Shown here: piece by piece, positions 12,215 to 26,159 of the stretch
Layout of the letters: the number at the start of each line of letters is the position of its first letter
Numbering within the stretch: the stretch's first letter is position 1
DNA from: Aquilaria yunnanensis
Taxonomy: Eukaryota > Streptophyta > Magnoliopsida > Malvales > Thymelaeaceae
DNA: 64,000 nt
NCBI GenBank assembly: GCA_039654915.1
Contig: CM077597.1
Location: 75,022,001-75,086,000, forward strand
Direction of reading: 5' to 3'
The notes under the pieces: generated by a model
Told to the model about the DNA's origin: nothing
Database searches by the model: none
What the model saw: only the letters and a program-made list of their open reading frames with translations
Made by a program: the position numbers and the translations under genes

Positions 12215-13495
12215 GTTGTTATGTTGTCCCAAGTGCAACCAAGAGGGGGGTAAATTGGTTGTATTAAAAACTTTAGTAAAATCAAATTTTACAACTAAAT
12301 TTACTTAACCAAGAATCAACAACAAATCAAGTAATGCTAGTCACAAATAAAGCAAGTAAATAAAGGAGGATAAAAAAAAAGTGCACCGGGATTTATAGAG
12401 TTTCAACTCTACCAACCGGAGTCTACGTCCTCTCCTCAAGCTTGCCCACTTGTGATTTCCTCTACTATCTCTTGATCAAGATTACAATGATATTTTCTTC
12501 AAGGTTCACACCCAATCAATCTCTAGTTTTCTCCAAGGCTCATTAGAAATCACTCTCTAGTTTTCTTTAAGGCTCACTAGAAACCACTCCACACTCAAGA
12601 GATTCTAAGACTTGAAATGTTTACAAACTCACAAGCTCACACAATAGCAATCTTGCTAGATATACAAGTGAAAGCATAACCACAACAATGAATTTATCAA
12701 GATAAGCTATTTCTCTTGGATTTGATGATAAATCCTTGATCTTATGGCCAAGAGTTGTTCCCAAAGTGTTTCTCCATGTTTTTATACTCATTTTGGGGCA
12801 AGGAAACCGTTAGAAAGTAGCTGGATAAGCCTGAAAAGGCTCTACAAATTCTGGTGACCATTGCTCTATTTTTTTGTCAAAGAAAAGTTCCAGATTTCGT
12901 GTTAAGTTCTGGGTTTAACACATTAAACTCGATTTTGTCCTCTAATGGTCAAAAAGGGCTGGAGATAGGTCATTAAAATCTTTGCAAGTTAGTCCAGGTG
13001 GCATCCTTTGATTTGTCCAAGTCATATTTTAAATTTGGGTTGAAATCGCGTCAATTGAAGAGTTTGGACGGAAGCTTTCAAATTTGTGATTAACTTGTTA
13101 AACTCAGAGTTTAACACGTTGCTTGATGTCTAAAAAATAGACAGTAGCTTCATACTACAGATTAAACCATTTTAACATATTAAAGCATAAGCTTGGGAAC
13201 TGGGTAGACTTAGGTGATACAAAGACATGTTAAACTGTTTCTTTAATAGATTAAACATGAAACAACTTAGAAACACTTACCATTTTTTAAATCAAACTTG
13301 ATTCAAACACTACCATATTTTGATGGCCTATTAACTTTTCTTCAAAATCAAGTTTCCTCAATAAACTTAAAACATATTTTTTGAAATAACGCTTAAAATA
13401 CTTGAAAATTAAGCACAAGTTTAACAAATCTATTTTGGCCCAATAAAATGAGATTAAGCACACTAAAACAATACACTTGTCATCATCAAAATTAA
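12215..13495 (+). mobile_element. Probable LTR fragment of a copia (SIRE-like) element
   Basis: The left part has the phrase CAACCAAGAGGGGGG followed by TAAATTGGTTGTATT, and the right end has CACTTGTCATCATCAAAATT. Both are common edge motifs of large copia LTRs in plants. No internal domain or partner LTR is visible, and the exact ends are uncertain. Confidence 0.4.
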
Positions 13496-14950
13496 ATATT
13501 TGCTTGGAAAGTACCCAGTTTGGATGTGCTATATAAGTTTATGTAATTTGATAGGACAAATCTAAAGGTTAAGTACCAATTTGGGACACAAAAATAAGCA
13601 AAGGTACCAACGGTGGACTTTACCTAATAAATAAACAAAATTTCTACAAAATAGAAAAGCATTAATGACTTAGATGAACAAAATAAAATGTTCTAGGGCT
13701 AAGCAAGAGCTTTACTGAAAGAAGGAAGGCTTGGTTGGGGAGAACAAGATGGAGATTAGGTTGTGTCATGGGTCGGTTGATGCATTCGACTTTGATTCTC
13801 CGTACACCGATGATGATTGGATGAGTGGCAGCCTAAGCCTGGACAACAACAATGATAACTCCTAGATGGTTGGAGAAGCACAAAGTGCTCCAATGGTGGC
13901 AAATCAATGATGAGGCAATGAGGGATGAATTGAGATCAATGGTGGATGGAGTTTTTGTGTCACCGATAATGTGTGCAGGAGACATCATGACACGATGGCG
14001 GCAGGCAGGGCTTATTATGGTGGCTAGTGTCAGTGGTTCATTGGACAGCAAGGAAGGTGCCCACAGGGTGTTGGCAATCGAGATAGTATTTTAGGTAAAA
14101 AAATATTGGGGCCAAGGCTAGAGCTTTATCTTTTTGCTTATGAGAGTTTAGGTTTTGAATTTTCTCTCCTTCTCATGAATTGTTGTAAACATTGACCCCT
14201 ATCAATAGTTGAGTCGTGAATGTGGTTAACAAGGATTTTGAGATCAATCCTCATCAAAACTGAATTTGTAGAGGTTTAGATTTGCTAGGATGCAATCTAG
14301 TCTAAATACTAGCCTAAGCCCACAAGAACTCTTGAACTATTGATTTGGTTCAATGTTTTAATGAATTTTATATTTAACCCAACACTTCAAGGATTTATCA
14401 AATTAGCCTAAAAAAATATAAAATCACCAGATCTTGCCTAGAATTTTATGAAACTGCTAGATTTTTCTCAAACTCTAAAATGTTGACAGTTTTGCAACAG
14501 ATTTTTTTTTTTTGCCAGGTTTTATTAGAAAACTCCATTTTGCCCCCAAACTTTCTAAAATCAATACCCGAACAAAATTAAATGTCAACAGCTGCCACCT
14601 TTGCATATGTGCAGAAGCATTTAGTAAGACTACAAGAAAATTGATCAACTTTGTTGCTAATGATAAATGAATAACCACCACATACTCATATATCTTATGC
14701 AAGAGTTTTGGTGGAGGTTGGTCTTTAAGCCCTATTACAAGAGATACTGAGGTGTAGCATCCAAATGGTGAACTGATGAAAAGATTAATAAAGGAAAAAA
14801 AGGTGACTAGGTGTCCCCTAAGTAGAAGATTGTATCTTCTAAAGTAGTGAAACTCAAACTTAGCATGCAAGGATTTTTTATCTTGAAGCAAGGAAGGAGA
14901 CTATTCCTGATTGTCTATTAGTGAATTTAACAAATAGGTTCTAATTGTTA
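13496..14950. other. Unassigned sequence with no recognisable gene
   Basis: This holds short open frames only (for example 80 codons at 13852-14094 on plus, 138 codons at 14475-14891 on minus). None shows a domain I recognise, and none has flanking gene structure. It could be the decayed 5' part of the LINE that follows, or old repeat debris. Confidence 0.4.
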
Positions 14951-14959
14951 CAAACACCT

Positions 14960-17394
14960 AGAGTTTTTCTAAAGAAAGTGTCCATTAGTAAATATGTTGT
15001 GAAGGTGGCTCCATCTAGCAAGGATGGGCCAAAAAAAATGATGGTAAAGGAAAATGGTAAACCACTTGGTAGAAAATGACCCAGCTATGTGTAATGTGAA
15101 AGAGTCTTATCAAGCTCCCAAAGTTTTAGAGCTTCTAAATTTTTCTAGAGTAAATAAACTATGGGTTATTTGTTTACTACAAAGTGGATTAAGGATTCAT
15201 AAAGTGGAAGTTTTCAAAAAGAGATACCAAAAGGAATAGGAGTTAAGATTGTCACTCTAGTGGGAGAGTTGTCATTATGTGGAAGTATAAGGAGGTTAAA
15301 ATTGATGTAATTGATAATTTTGACTAGTTTATTCTAGTGAAACTAATGATTGGAAACGATAATCAGTTTAAGTTACATTTGTTTATTGTCATAATGGCCC
15401 AACCAAAAGGAAAATCTGTGGGAAAAGCTGTAGAGAACAAATACATTAAAGCCATGGCTCATTTTTGGAGATTTTAATGTAATGAGCAAATGTTTTAATA
15501 CGGGCAACCATAATCTAGTATTGGCAATATAAACTGAAGACTTCAGTGAGTTCTAAAATGCTCTTGGAGTGGAGGATTTTCCATATACAAGGTTAGAATT
15601 AACATGGGGTAATAGCAGCCAGAAAGTCGAATGCTTTAGAGCAAAATTGACAGAGAGCTTTCCAGCTTCTCCTGGTTAAAAGCTTAGGGCAATATAGAGG
15701 TACATTTTCTACCCCATTTACATTTAGATCATGCTTGTATCCTAGTAGTATTTCAAGAAGATCAAACCAGACACAAGCCCCAACTTAAATACTTCTTGTT
15801 GTGCGAGGAAGCTCTAAAGGGTCATCATTTAATAGAAAGGCTGTTGAGAAAGCTATTGAAAGAAATCTATTAAAGAATATGAATAGTATAAATTATAGCA
15901 ATATTGAGAAAAAAGAAACCAAAGGGCTAAGGAGGAGCTTATGATGGCTTATTTATAACTAAATTGAGACAACAATAATGTTTAGCTATAGGAAAGGAAA
16001 AAAATTGTAGATTAAAAGCTTGGAAGTTACTAAAAGCTAAGCTTAGCTATTTGAAACAAAAAACACATGTTACATGGCTCTAGGAATCAAACAAGAACAC
16101 AGAATACTTTTACACTGAGCTCAATCAGAAAAGAGCCACCTTTAAAATATGGAAAATAGAAGATGAAAATGAAAGAATTTTGGCCAATCAAAAGGATATA
16201 AATGATTAGTTTATAGACTTTTGTCAACATATATCCTTGATAAAAAGGACAACTAGTTGAAACCTTTAGACACTAGCATAATCAGGAAAGAGAAATGCCT
16301 TTCAGAATAGTAAACAAGAAAAATGTTTTTTCTAGTTAATAAAACATTATGGTAGATAAAACATTTCCCTAAGATCCATGATATTGGTAGACATATAGAA
16401 AGCTTATGACTTAGTTGATTGGCGATTTTTGAAGGAGTCAGTGAATATTTTTTGCTTTCCTAGTCATTTTGTTGATTGAATTATGGGCTACTGGTTTTAC
16501 CTTATCTTTCTCTGTGTGCCAATGGTTCTAATTTTGGTTTTTTTCAGGGGAAAAATGGCTTGAGACAAGGTGATTCTATCTCCCCTTATTTTTTTTTCTT
16601 TTTCATGTAAGTGTTATCCAAACAATGATAAATGTTGAATCAGAAAAAGAAATTTTGGTCCCCTCCTTAAATATCACAAGTTAAAACTATTCCACCTGTT
16701 ATTTGCTAATGCCTTGCTTTTTTTTTGTAGAGGGGTCCTAGATTCTATTGAACAAATTCAATCTATTTTGTCAAATTATGCTGCAATATCAAGGTTATAT
16801 CCTAAATCTTGATAAAACTAAAATTTACTTTGGTGGAATGAATGAAGGCTACATAGGGGATTTCAGCAATGATCTTTCCCATTGTATAATTTGAAGTTCT
16901 CATTAGGTCTAATAAACTATTGAAGGAAGACTTTACGGCATTGATAGATAAAAATTGCTTTGAATTTGGATGTTTGGGGATAAAAAATGTTAACCTATAT
17001 GGGCTTGAATTGTAAGAAATTAACTGTCTAAAGAATGGGGAGCTCTGGGTTTGAAACAGTTGAACCCATGGAACCAAAGTTCTAACTTTGAAGCTGGTAT
17101 GGAGCATTCACAAAGAAAATGAATTGTAGTGGGTAAAATGGGTGCATGGCTACCATTTAAAGACTAACACAACATGGATAGTTAGGAAGCTAGAAATGTA
17201 GGTGGAGAATTATATTTTGGAATGATCACTCAATGCCAAAGCATCAATTTATTCTATGGTTGTAGCTGAATGATGGCCTTAAAACCATAATAAAAAATGA
17301 AGAAATGGGGCTTATAAATGTGATAGTGAAGGAGAAATAATTGCCCATTTATTGTCCTTGTATCATTTCTCTACTTCAATATGGAATTTTGTTT
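14960..17394 (+). pseudogene. Decayed L1-type LINE (non-LTR retrotransposon), 5' part
   Basis: Recognisable plus-strand pieces in shifting frames follow L1 ORF2 order. They are an endonuclease GDFNV motif near 15465, a LELTWGN segment near 15600 (the endonuclease 'TW-N' region), a reverse transcriptase KAYDLVDWRFL near 16400, and GLRQGDSISPYFFF near 16555-16600. Stops and frameshifts are frequent, so it is dead. The sequence is interrupted at 17400 by a copia element whose target duplication (TATTA) lies here and at 26357-26361. The likely 3' tail resumes beyond that. Confidence 0.8.
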
Positions 17395-17399
17395 TATTA

Positions 17400-17597
17400 T
17401 GAAAAGATGATAGTATAATTGAACTGAGTGAAGTAATTTCTATTGATGTAGAACAACGTACATATACTGTGTCCACAAGTACAAGATCCCATAATTAAGC
17501 AATTAGTTCACTTTAAAACTAGGTACATAAAGAAAATTAAATATGTATGGTATATTTTTTCCATACATAGAAGATCTGATAGAATATTTTCTCTACA
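17400..17597 (-). repeat. 3' LTR of the copia element
   Basis: It matches 26160-26356. The minus-strand start is TGTAGAGAAAATATT and the plus-strand start TGAAAAGATGATAG. A purine-rich stretch just inside (GATAGGGAG on minus) is the likely polypurine tract. Confidence 0.8.
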
Positions 17598-17838
17598 CTC
17601 CCTATCAAGTTAGAGACTGGATGTCCTCTACTCTTAACTTGTGAGTCATAGGAATGAAAGTCTTTTTACCCAAAGTTTTAGTCAAGATGCCTGCCGGCTG
17701 ATATGTTGAGCTCACAAATCCTGTAGCAACTGAGCTTTCCTGAATTTTATCCCTTATATAATGACAATTTATTTCTATATGTCTTGTTCATTTATGGAAA
17801 ATAGGATTTGCTGCAATGTGTAATGCAACCTTATTATT

Positions 17839-20551
17839 TGTCGTGCCCTAAACTGCCCCTGGCCCATTCGGGCCCGATAAATCGAAAACATGCAGCGGAA
17901 GTTTAATTAAACCAAAGGGGCTTTTATTACTCACTAAGACTTATGGCATGACCCCAGGATACTTACTGGTACTAGCTCATTATGTTCTTTATTTAGGCTA
18001 AGTTTTAGTGCTCTCAAAAAACAAGCTAGCACCTATGTGGATTTCATGTGTTAAATTCATGGTATTTACCAAGCTTTAGCCAAGATTATGCATGGCAACC
18101 AAAACACCAACTTAAGTTTGAAAACTTATTTTCATACATATGCTTCGCATGCTTATGTATTTTGGTGTTCATTAGTGCACGTAATCTCTTAATGCTTTTA
18201 TAAGCAAACTAATACTTAGGCATACATTAATTCACATATGTGCACCTATTCTCCTTATTAGCCAATCTTTACACTTGCATCCAAATTTCATGCTTTTCTA
18301 AGTTTTCTTGCATATTCATCTTAGTGTGCACATACTTAACCAAACATAGCATGCTTTCGTATAAACATGGGCTTATGGGCCTTTTCCATACTTAACATTC
18401 ATATGGCCCAAAATTAACAAGAATATATTCAACTTTGTCCAAATTCTTAGTTAAGCCCATTACACACATTTGAGCCCAATTTACACATGCTTCCAGTTTT
18501 CATGAAAATCATACTTCCATAAAACATACGTGGGCCTTGGTAATTCCACCAAGCAATAAAAGCACCCAAAGTGTCCATAGTCCATATTACAAGCCCAAAA
18601 TACTAAGTTTGGCCGAATTTTAGCTAAGTCCATAAATTTGGTCATTTAACTAAGACCAACTATTACATGCTTAAAAGCAAGTCATATTCCAAAGAACACA
18701 AATCCATCTTAAGACGTTGTTCCCACAGTTTCTAGACTCGTAGTCCTGCACACGAAGTCCACATTTTATTAGCTTGATTTTCAAGCAACTAAAGATAAAT
18801 ACTTAGAATAATTTGAGCAAATACTATTTTCATACTCAACCTTAACACCACAGAAAGAGTACTTAGGACTCTTAGCTCAATCTTTCGAGCACGCTTTTTC
18901 CTACAAAGGTAGAGTAGGGTGGGTGAGAGTTAAATCTCAATAAGGATTCCATATGGCTTCCAAAGCCTAACTTATGGCCTTTAAGGCCTAACATATGCCA
19001 AGAAAGTAATGGCAATAATTATTCCAAAAATCCTGCAAAGAAAACACAAAGACAAAGAAAACATAAAGATACATGCATATACAACAATAATCAAAATCGG
19101 GGGTTAGCATGCACAACAAATTCATAGAAGCACGCAAACACACGCCACTTAACACCTTGATTTACAGAAGGGCAGCAAGCATCCCTCAAGTTTTATTTCA
19201 TTAATTTCACATACTTTTCATTTTCGAATATCTCACTTAGCATAGGAATTTAAGGTGGCCTACTTAAATCCTAGCCCATAATGCTTGCTTACTTAACTTA
19301 GCTCATGAGTGATACAAAATTGCCGAAGCAATAATTTAACTTATGCCCTCTTAGCACACCTAGGATCATATGGTTCTTTGACCATCACCTAGGGGCCCGA
19401 ATACTCAAAGAGTATAGGAATCCTTACCAATACCGAAAGCTTCTTAGAAGCTTGTTTTCCTTTGGTTTCCTTGCTTGTTGATTCTAGAAGTGATTTTCTA
19501 GCACAAGAACCAAAATGGACAAATAAATTAGTAATCCATAAAATACCAAGAACACTTGGTAATTATGTTAAAGAAAGCAAAATACCAAGAATACTTGGTT
19601 CATACTTACGAAACCTCGACTAGGAGGTGAGACCGAATTTTGTGTGCTTGATGTTCTTCAAATTTTTCTTCTTGATTCTTTCTCCCAATGAGTTTAGAAG
19701 CTCATTTATATAAAGAGCCTCTTGAGAAGAGCTCAAACCCACCAAGAAAGAGAGGTGGCCGAAACTTCCTCCTTGGATTTCTTGGAATTCTTTGCTTGAT
19801 TCTTGCTCTTTATGGCTTTAGAGCATGAATTCTACCAAGAATACTTGGTTTTAATTTGAGGAAGGCAAAGAACTTGTTATGGTAGAATGTTTAGAGGAAG
19901 AAAAGAGTTGGAAAAGCTTATGGAATGGTAAGAACTTGTATGGCCAAAAATGAGAGAGAATGAGAGAAGAGTTGAAAGTGTTTGAGTTGTTTGGAGGTGA
20001 AATAGTGTAAAATGAGTGGGAGAATGAAATGAATTGTTTTGGGAGTGTTTTGGGCATGTAATGGCCGGCCATATGGAGGGGGAGTAAGAGAAAATCATGT
20101 GATTCACATGGAGACAAAGTGGAAGACAAATTGGAAGAGTTGCGTGAATTTGTCAAAAGTGGGGGACAAGTAGGCGTAGAAAAGAATCCTAAGTGATGAC
20201 TTGGATGGAGGTGGATTAAAATATATTATTTTGAATGGGCATGGCCAGCCATGGCATCCAAGGCCATGAAAATAGGCTAATTCCCTACTTAGTCCTCCAA
20301 TCTTTTGAATTTGGGCAATTGAGCCCAACTTACAACAATTCCTTTATTCAATTGAATCCCTCATCTTTGAAATCCACCATTTTCACCATTATTTCTCTTG
20401 GCGTAAGCCAAGCTTAATTTCATGAATGCCTAAGACTTAATTTAATGTCCCCTCACATTAGTTGAGCTTTTAATCTCAATTAAGAAAAATTATTTGGCTC
20501 CTAATTCACTTACCCCGGGACCTAATCACTTTGGATTGTCCGGGCATTACA
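17839..20551 (-). mobile_element. Solo LTR of repeat family A, 2713 bp, with TSD
   Basis: TG..CA ends (TGTCGTGCCC on the left, CGGGCATTACA on the right) are flanked by TTATT at 17834-17838 and 20552-20556. The insertion splits the copia pol region. This copy defines the boundaries of family A. It carries three ACCAAG-N4-CTTGGT palindromes (19545, 19584, 19834). No coding domain was recognised within it, consistent with LTR-LTR recombination having removed the body. Confidence 0.85.
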
Positions 20552-20556
20552 TTATT

Positions 20557-22024
20557 ACAATATAGCAAAGCAGGTTCCTGATGCATTGTGCCCAAATCTC
20601 TAAGTAAGGATTATAATCAAGTGAATTCATAACAAGTACTAGTCATAGCACGAGATTCAACTTCAGATAATGAAAGTAATGCAGTCTTTTGACACTTTGA
20701 TCTTTAAGAAATAAGTGATGATCCAAGAAAAACACTGTAGCCATTAATGGACCTTATAGTAAGCGGACAGCCTACCCAATCTGAATCACAGTATGCTTTT
20801 AATCTGAGATCATTTTTGGAGTGAAAAAAATACCTTGACCATGAGCATTCTTAACATAACGAACTTTAAAAACTGCCTCCATGTGAGCCTTTCTCTATTG
20901 ATGCATAAATCAACTTAATACATGGACTGCATATATGATATATGGCATCAACATAGTCAAATATATCGGCCTTCTAGATAATCTATTGTAAGGACCTTGA
21001 TTCTTGAGCAAGTTGCTCTTATTAGATAATTTGAATCTTCTTTCCATAGGTGTATTGACTGGGGCTGCCCCAATAACCCTGCAACCTCAATAATCTTTAA
21101 TATATACTTTTGTTGGGAAATAAAAATCCCATTTTTGGAAGTAGAAACCTCAATGCCAAGAAAGTATTTTAATTCTCCAAGGTCTTTGATATGATATTGA
21201 TGATGTAGAAATTTTTTGGGCGCAACAATACTTTGAGGATCATTACTAGTAATTGAAATATGATCAACATAGATCAATAGAACAGTAAATGACCTGCCTC
21301 ATTTTCTAGTAAAGAGTGAATAATCAACCCATGATTGTTCATAACCAGCAGAGCGAATGACATTAGAGAACTTAGCAAACCATTGGCTAAATGCTTGTTT
21401 CAGGCCATATAATTACTTATAGAGGGGGCATACCAAGTTTTCCTCCCCTTATCACTAGAGCCCTGGTGGTGAAAATATGTATATCTCTTCATGTAAGTCA
21501 ATGTGAAAGGCATTATTCACATCCATTTGATGAAGTGACTAGCCTTCGGCAGTAGCTAAAGCAAGTAAGAAGCATACTGTGATTATCTTGGTAGTGAGTG
21601 AAAAAGTATCATGATAGTCAATACCTTTAAGCTGAGTGAAGTCCTTAGCTATTAATTGGGCTTTGTATAGAACTATTTGATCAATGCTTAACTTTTTACA
21701 CCCATCGGCAACCAATCAATGTTTTCTCGACCGGAAGTGAGGAGAGAGACCAACTACCATTAGCTTGGAGAGCCTATAATTTAGATTACTTCGTTGCTTG
21801 CAATCAGTATGAGTAGTAGCTTTTGAATAAGATCGAGTTTTCATGATAGCACTAATGTAAGCAACAAAAGTTATAAATGTAGGCTTATATCTATGATAAG
21901 AGACATAATTCGCTAATGGGTAATGTGTACCTTTTTTCGGACCTAGAGTTAAGGAAGACAATTGGTCAGAGCAAATATGTGAATAGACATAATCATTGTA
22001 TTTAACTAGTAGGCTAGTGTGGTA
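20557..22024 (-). pseudogene. Copia reverse transcriptase / RNase H remnant
   Basis: The minus strand encodes a copia reverse transcriptase C-part. MIYVDHI, a decayed YVDD active-site motif, stands at the start of an open piece at 20957-21277, followed by LGELKYFLGIEV and a QQKYIL stretch, the usual copia order. Adjacent upstream sequence continues in broken frames. The region is bounded by the solo LTR on the left and the hAT insertion on the right. The second aspartate of the catalytic pair is replaced by histidine, so it could not be active. Confidence 0.8.
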
Positions 22025-22032
22025 GCTTGGAC

Positions 22033-23308
22033 TAGCGGTGTTATCGAACAGAGCTGAGCTCGAACTCCTCGGGCTTGAACTTAGTTCATTTTACTTTGAA
22101 AGGTGCTTGGGCTCGGGCTCGGGTTCGATGAGCTCAAGGAAATGGTGCTCGAGTTTAGCTCAATATAGTGCTCAAGCTTGATTCGAGCATTCAAAAGGTT
22201 CAAAAAACCTATTAAAAAGCTCGATGTACAAGCTCGGTTCAAGCTTGATTAGGCATGTTTGAGCTCGTACTCGTTTTGAAGAAAAAAGAAAAACAATAAC
22301 AAAATTCATAACACCAACTACAACCAGGTTTAATTACATAAATAACAATAAGAAAAAAAACAGTAACAAAGTACACAAATTACACAATTAAACAAGTCCA
22401 TAAAGTTTGACATAATAAAGTCCATAAACTAATACAATTACCAATCTCAGCAATTAACTAATGCAATTATCAAGTATGTAATCAGAAACAAGCAAGACAA
22501 CCATTCATTGTAAACATAGAATCGTGCAACAAAAGAAGTAATTGTTTGAACTAAGAAGAATCGGAGGGAGACATACCGGCAGTCCCGTGAACCCAATCTA
22601 GATTGGTGACAAATGGAGGTTAGTTGGCAGCGGCCGACCTGTGGCATAGGAGATTGGGGAAGAATCGGTGTTCGGAGGTGCAAGCGATTGTGCAAACTGC
22701 AATGCGACCGAAAGAATCACTGTGCGACAAGATTGTGGAAGAGAGAGTGACTGTGTGATGGAGGGAGGTTGGTTGGCTGCAACAGGCCGGCGGTATAGGA
22801 GATTAGGGAGAGTTGGTGTTGGAGGTGCAAACGACTATGCGAACTATGATGCGAAGGAGAGAGTGGGTATGCGAACCGCGATGCGAAAAAGAAAGCGATT
22901 ACAGAGGAGCAATGTCTGCCTGAGTCGCAATAGATGAAAAGTCCATTGGAGATTGGAGGCCCATTGCGGCTTTGTGTGTGACCATCTACTGCTAACTCAT
23001 TGATGTTGAGAGGTTAAGCTGAATGCAATTTTAGGTTTCAGATTTTGCTTCATTTTAATTATTAATAATATATTTTTAATGTTTATATTATTATTATTAT
23101 TATTTATATTAATATTATATGGGGCTCAATAGGCTCAAAAACTTATCGAACCAAATACTAACATGTTCAGGCTTGATTCGATAAGGGATTTGAATGGTAA
23201 AATTGACTCGAGCTTGCATTCGAAGTTTGAAAAGCTCAGTTTTGTTAATGCTAATTTCGAGGTTGAGCTCGAATAGTTCAATAAAAGCTTGGTTCACTAA
23301 CAACCCTA
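22033..23308. mobile_element. Non-autonomous hAT element, 1276 bp
   Basis: The termini TAGCGGTGTTA (left) and TAACAACCCTA (right) form imperfect inverted repeats that continue into GAGCTCGA-rich sequence on both sides. They are flanked by 8-bp near-identical duplications GCTTGGAC (22025-22032) and GCTTGGAT (23309-23316). The 8-bp TSD and this terminus type fit the hAT superfamily. There is no transposase. It contains an ATT microsatellite near 23085-23105. It is inserted in the copia pol region. Confidence 0.72.
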
Positions 23309-24940
23309 GCTTGGATGATGGAGTAGAGTAATTGGTTTGGTGGGTTCCTTTGGCATATGTGGTGAAGGTGGCTCTAATAATGGCAACACTGGATTAGGAG
23401 GTGATTGTGGATTTTTGTTGGTGGAAAAGGAAGGGTGGATTGAAGGATTAATAGAGATGGAGGGAGGCTTAGTGCATTGGTTATATGAGTGAAGGACGGG
23501 TGGTAGAACTGGCAGTAACACCAGAAAAGCTGGGTCAGAAGGCAAAGAAAGGTGTTTGTTGCTTTTTGGAGATGAAGACTTATAGGATGTGTGGTAAGGA
23601 AAAGGGCTAGAAGACAAGATGAAGGGAAAGAATTTGGGCCTCAGAAAAGAGATGAGGGTTAGGTTGTGAAAGGAGTAGTGAATTAGGCAAAGAAGAGGCA
23701 TAAGGAAAAACATTTTCTTAGAATTTGGCATCCTCACTAGCAAAAACTTTCTTTGTCGATAGATCAAACAATTTATAGCCTTTCTGCCCAATGGGATAGC
23801 AAATAAAAATTGATGGCCTGGCACAAGAGTAAAATTTGTGTGATGTGTGAACATTGATGGCATAAGCTAAGTAACCGAAAACATGGAGATGAGAGTAAGA
23901 TGAAGGTTTTGAATAAAGTAATTCAAATGGGCTTTTGGAGAAAATGACCAGTGAAGGTAGCTAGTTAATAATATGGACAGTAGTGAAAGCACACTCCCCC
24001 TTAAATTGAGTAGGGAGTTGAGCATGAAATTTTAAGGCTTGAGTGACTTGCAGAGTATGTCGATGCTTTCGTTCTACAACCCTATTTTGTTAGGGCTTAT
24101 AAAAATAAGAATGCTGAAATATGACACCAGTGTCTTGAAAAAAAGAGTGATGTGAAAGAAATTCTCCACCATTGTCAATTTGAAAAGTTTTCATGGAAGG
24201 CTTAAATCATGTTTGAGTAAATCTGAAAAAGCATTTGTGCTTCATCTTGTTGTCACATAAAAAAAATCAAGTGAAATGTGTATAATCATCGACAATAGTG
24301 AGAAAGTAATGGAAAAAAAAAGATAAGGGTGTTGGTAACAACCCCAAATATCCCAATGAATAAACTCAAATGGTTTTGTAGATGAAATAATACTAGTACT
24401 GAAAGGTAAATGACTCTACTTGGCCAAAGGACATAGAGGACAAGCATTATTGGGCTGAATGAAAAAGTTCAAGAAATTCTTGGCAATAAAACTCAAACTA
24501 GAAGGTCATAGATGACGGAGGTGATTGTTATAGTGATCAAAGCTGGTTAGGTTGCAAGCTACTTGGTTTATGGATGAGGAACAATTGGTCAAAGATTTTG
24601 TTTATTGCTAGTGCCACCAAATAGTATAGTCCATCAAATTGTTTACCCAAACCGGTCATCTTGTTCGTATCTAGATCCTGCAAAGTACACCAATGATGAT
24701 AAAATGTCACTAAACAGCTTAGACGTCATGTCAACAGACTAACAGGTATCAAATCAACTTTGAATGTAGGGATAGATAACACATCACACAGATAATAGAT
24801 GGAATTTAGAGGCAAAGTCCCTGTGGCAGCAGTATTCGCCTTTTCTCCACTAGAAAATGATATAGGTGGCAATGAATAATTTTTGACTTTGTGTAATAAG
24901 TTAGATAATGAAGTAATTGGATTTGTCACCCTACTGTCAT
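23309..24940 (-). pseudogene. Copia integrase-to-RT linker and integrase remnant
   Basis: A minus-strand open piece at 23306-23863 starts like the region after a copia integrase core, with HTSHKFYSCARPS-type and KVF-type patterns that tell of the 'G Y' linker, then a proline/serine-rich spacer. Sequence to the right (24000-24900) is the decayed integrase and protease in broken frames. Function is lost. Confidence 0.6.
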
Positions 24941-24944
24941 TAAT

Positions 24945-26147
24945 CTAATTGTAGGAAGCAACTTTAGACATACTTGGTTTTGTTAAGGGATTTCCTTTAG
25001 AGCCAATACCCTCATCCTTGTTTGTAAGCAAAAGTAGATGTTTGATTTGATCATCCAACAATGAAACTGAAGGTTCTCCATATAATACATTATTAGGAGC
25101 TTTATTATTGCTATTGTACTGCCTTGGGCTTGAATTGTTTCTTGTTGTTACGTGGCCCTTTGAATACCCCTGTAACAATAGCGGGTCTATTCCCAATGGC
25201 CCAATTAATCGTAATGTGTTTAGTGAAGCCTTTTTCTCTTTGAGCAAAAAAATGCTGATTTGAATCAAATCATCATTTTCCTATATAGCTATGATCTCCT
25301 CCACTGTTCCTGTGATCTTTTTGAGATTCTTTATGTCCATATGATCAATCAGATTGCCCCCCCTTTCCTACATCTGCCAATGAGCTTAGCTTGTTGTTGC
25401 CAAATTAAATAGTCATGGCAGCACTGCCACTAAAATCCATCACTGTTGATGTGGACCTGATCACTAGCTATTTTTCTTCCTGGAATAGAGTCAAATATGC
25501 CTGATGGACTGTGGGAAGAGACTTCATTAGGAGAATTAAACTATGAATTGCATTGCAAGATTCATTTAATCCTATTAAAAACTGCATCAATTTCTTTTCA
25601 TTATGTTGTGCTCCTAGGATTGCATTTGTATAGGAACCTAATTCATCCCACAACCTTTTAAGCTTTGTGTAGTATGTTGAGATTGAAAATTGCTCTTGGT
25701 GAATGCAAGCAATATCTCACCTGATTTCAAAGATGCAAATGGCATTGCCTTGGGAGAAATGCTCATAAAGATCCTCTTAAACTGCTTGAGCAGTGGAGTA
25801 ATAGATTATGGTGTCTGAGATTTCTAGACTGTATTAACAATCCGGGAGTGAACCAAATCAATGTAGTACTTCCAAGCTGTAAACTTGATTGTATCTAAAT
25901 CCTCTGAGGACACCTTGATTATGCCATCAATAGAACCCATCTTGTTTTTGTTATTCCAAAGCTAGGGCCACAGCTCTGTACCAGGCTGAATAGTTATCTC
26001 CATCAAGAATTTTGGTGTGTAGGATCAAAGATGTATGATGGAGGAAAGAAGTAAGGTTTTGGAGTTTCAAACATGGTGGTCAAGAGATGAGAGAAAGTGG
26101 CATGAGAAGGTAAAGTATGGCTGAGATGGAGTCAGGATTTTAGTCCT
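24945..26147 (-). pseudogene. Copia gag remnant (UBN2-type)
   Basis: The piece at 25468-25653 reads MWDELGSYTNAI, KLMQFLIGLNES and ILLMKSLPTVHQAY, the hallmark of copia gag of the UBN2 family. The piece at 24945-25268 covers the region after the nucleocapsid. Frames are interrupted by stops, and no intact zinc knuckle is visible. Gag lies directly downstream of the PBS, as expected for a minus-strand element. Confidence 0.8.
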
Positions 26148-26159
26148 GCTCTGATACCA
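26148..26159 (-). other. Copia primer-binding site (tRNA-iMet type)
   Basis: The plus sequence GCTCTGATACCA is the reverse complement of TGGTATCAGAGC, the classic copia PBS. It directly adjoins the right LTR and fixes the element's orientation. Confidence 0.92.

Noticed and set aside
13852..14094. 80-codon frame on plus
   Set aside because: No recognised domain, overlapping frame on the other strand of similar length, no supporting context.
23080..23110. ATT microsatellite
   Set aside because: Short, ordinary simple repeat inside the hAT; noted there and not listed separately.
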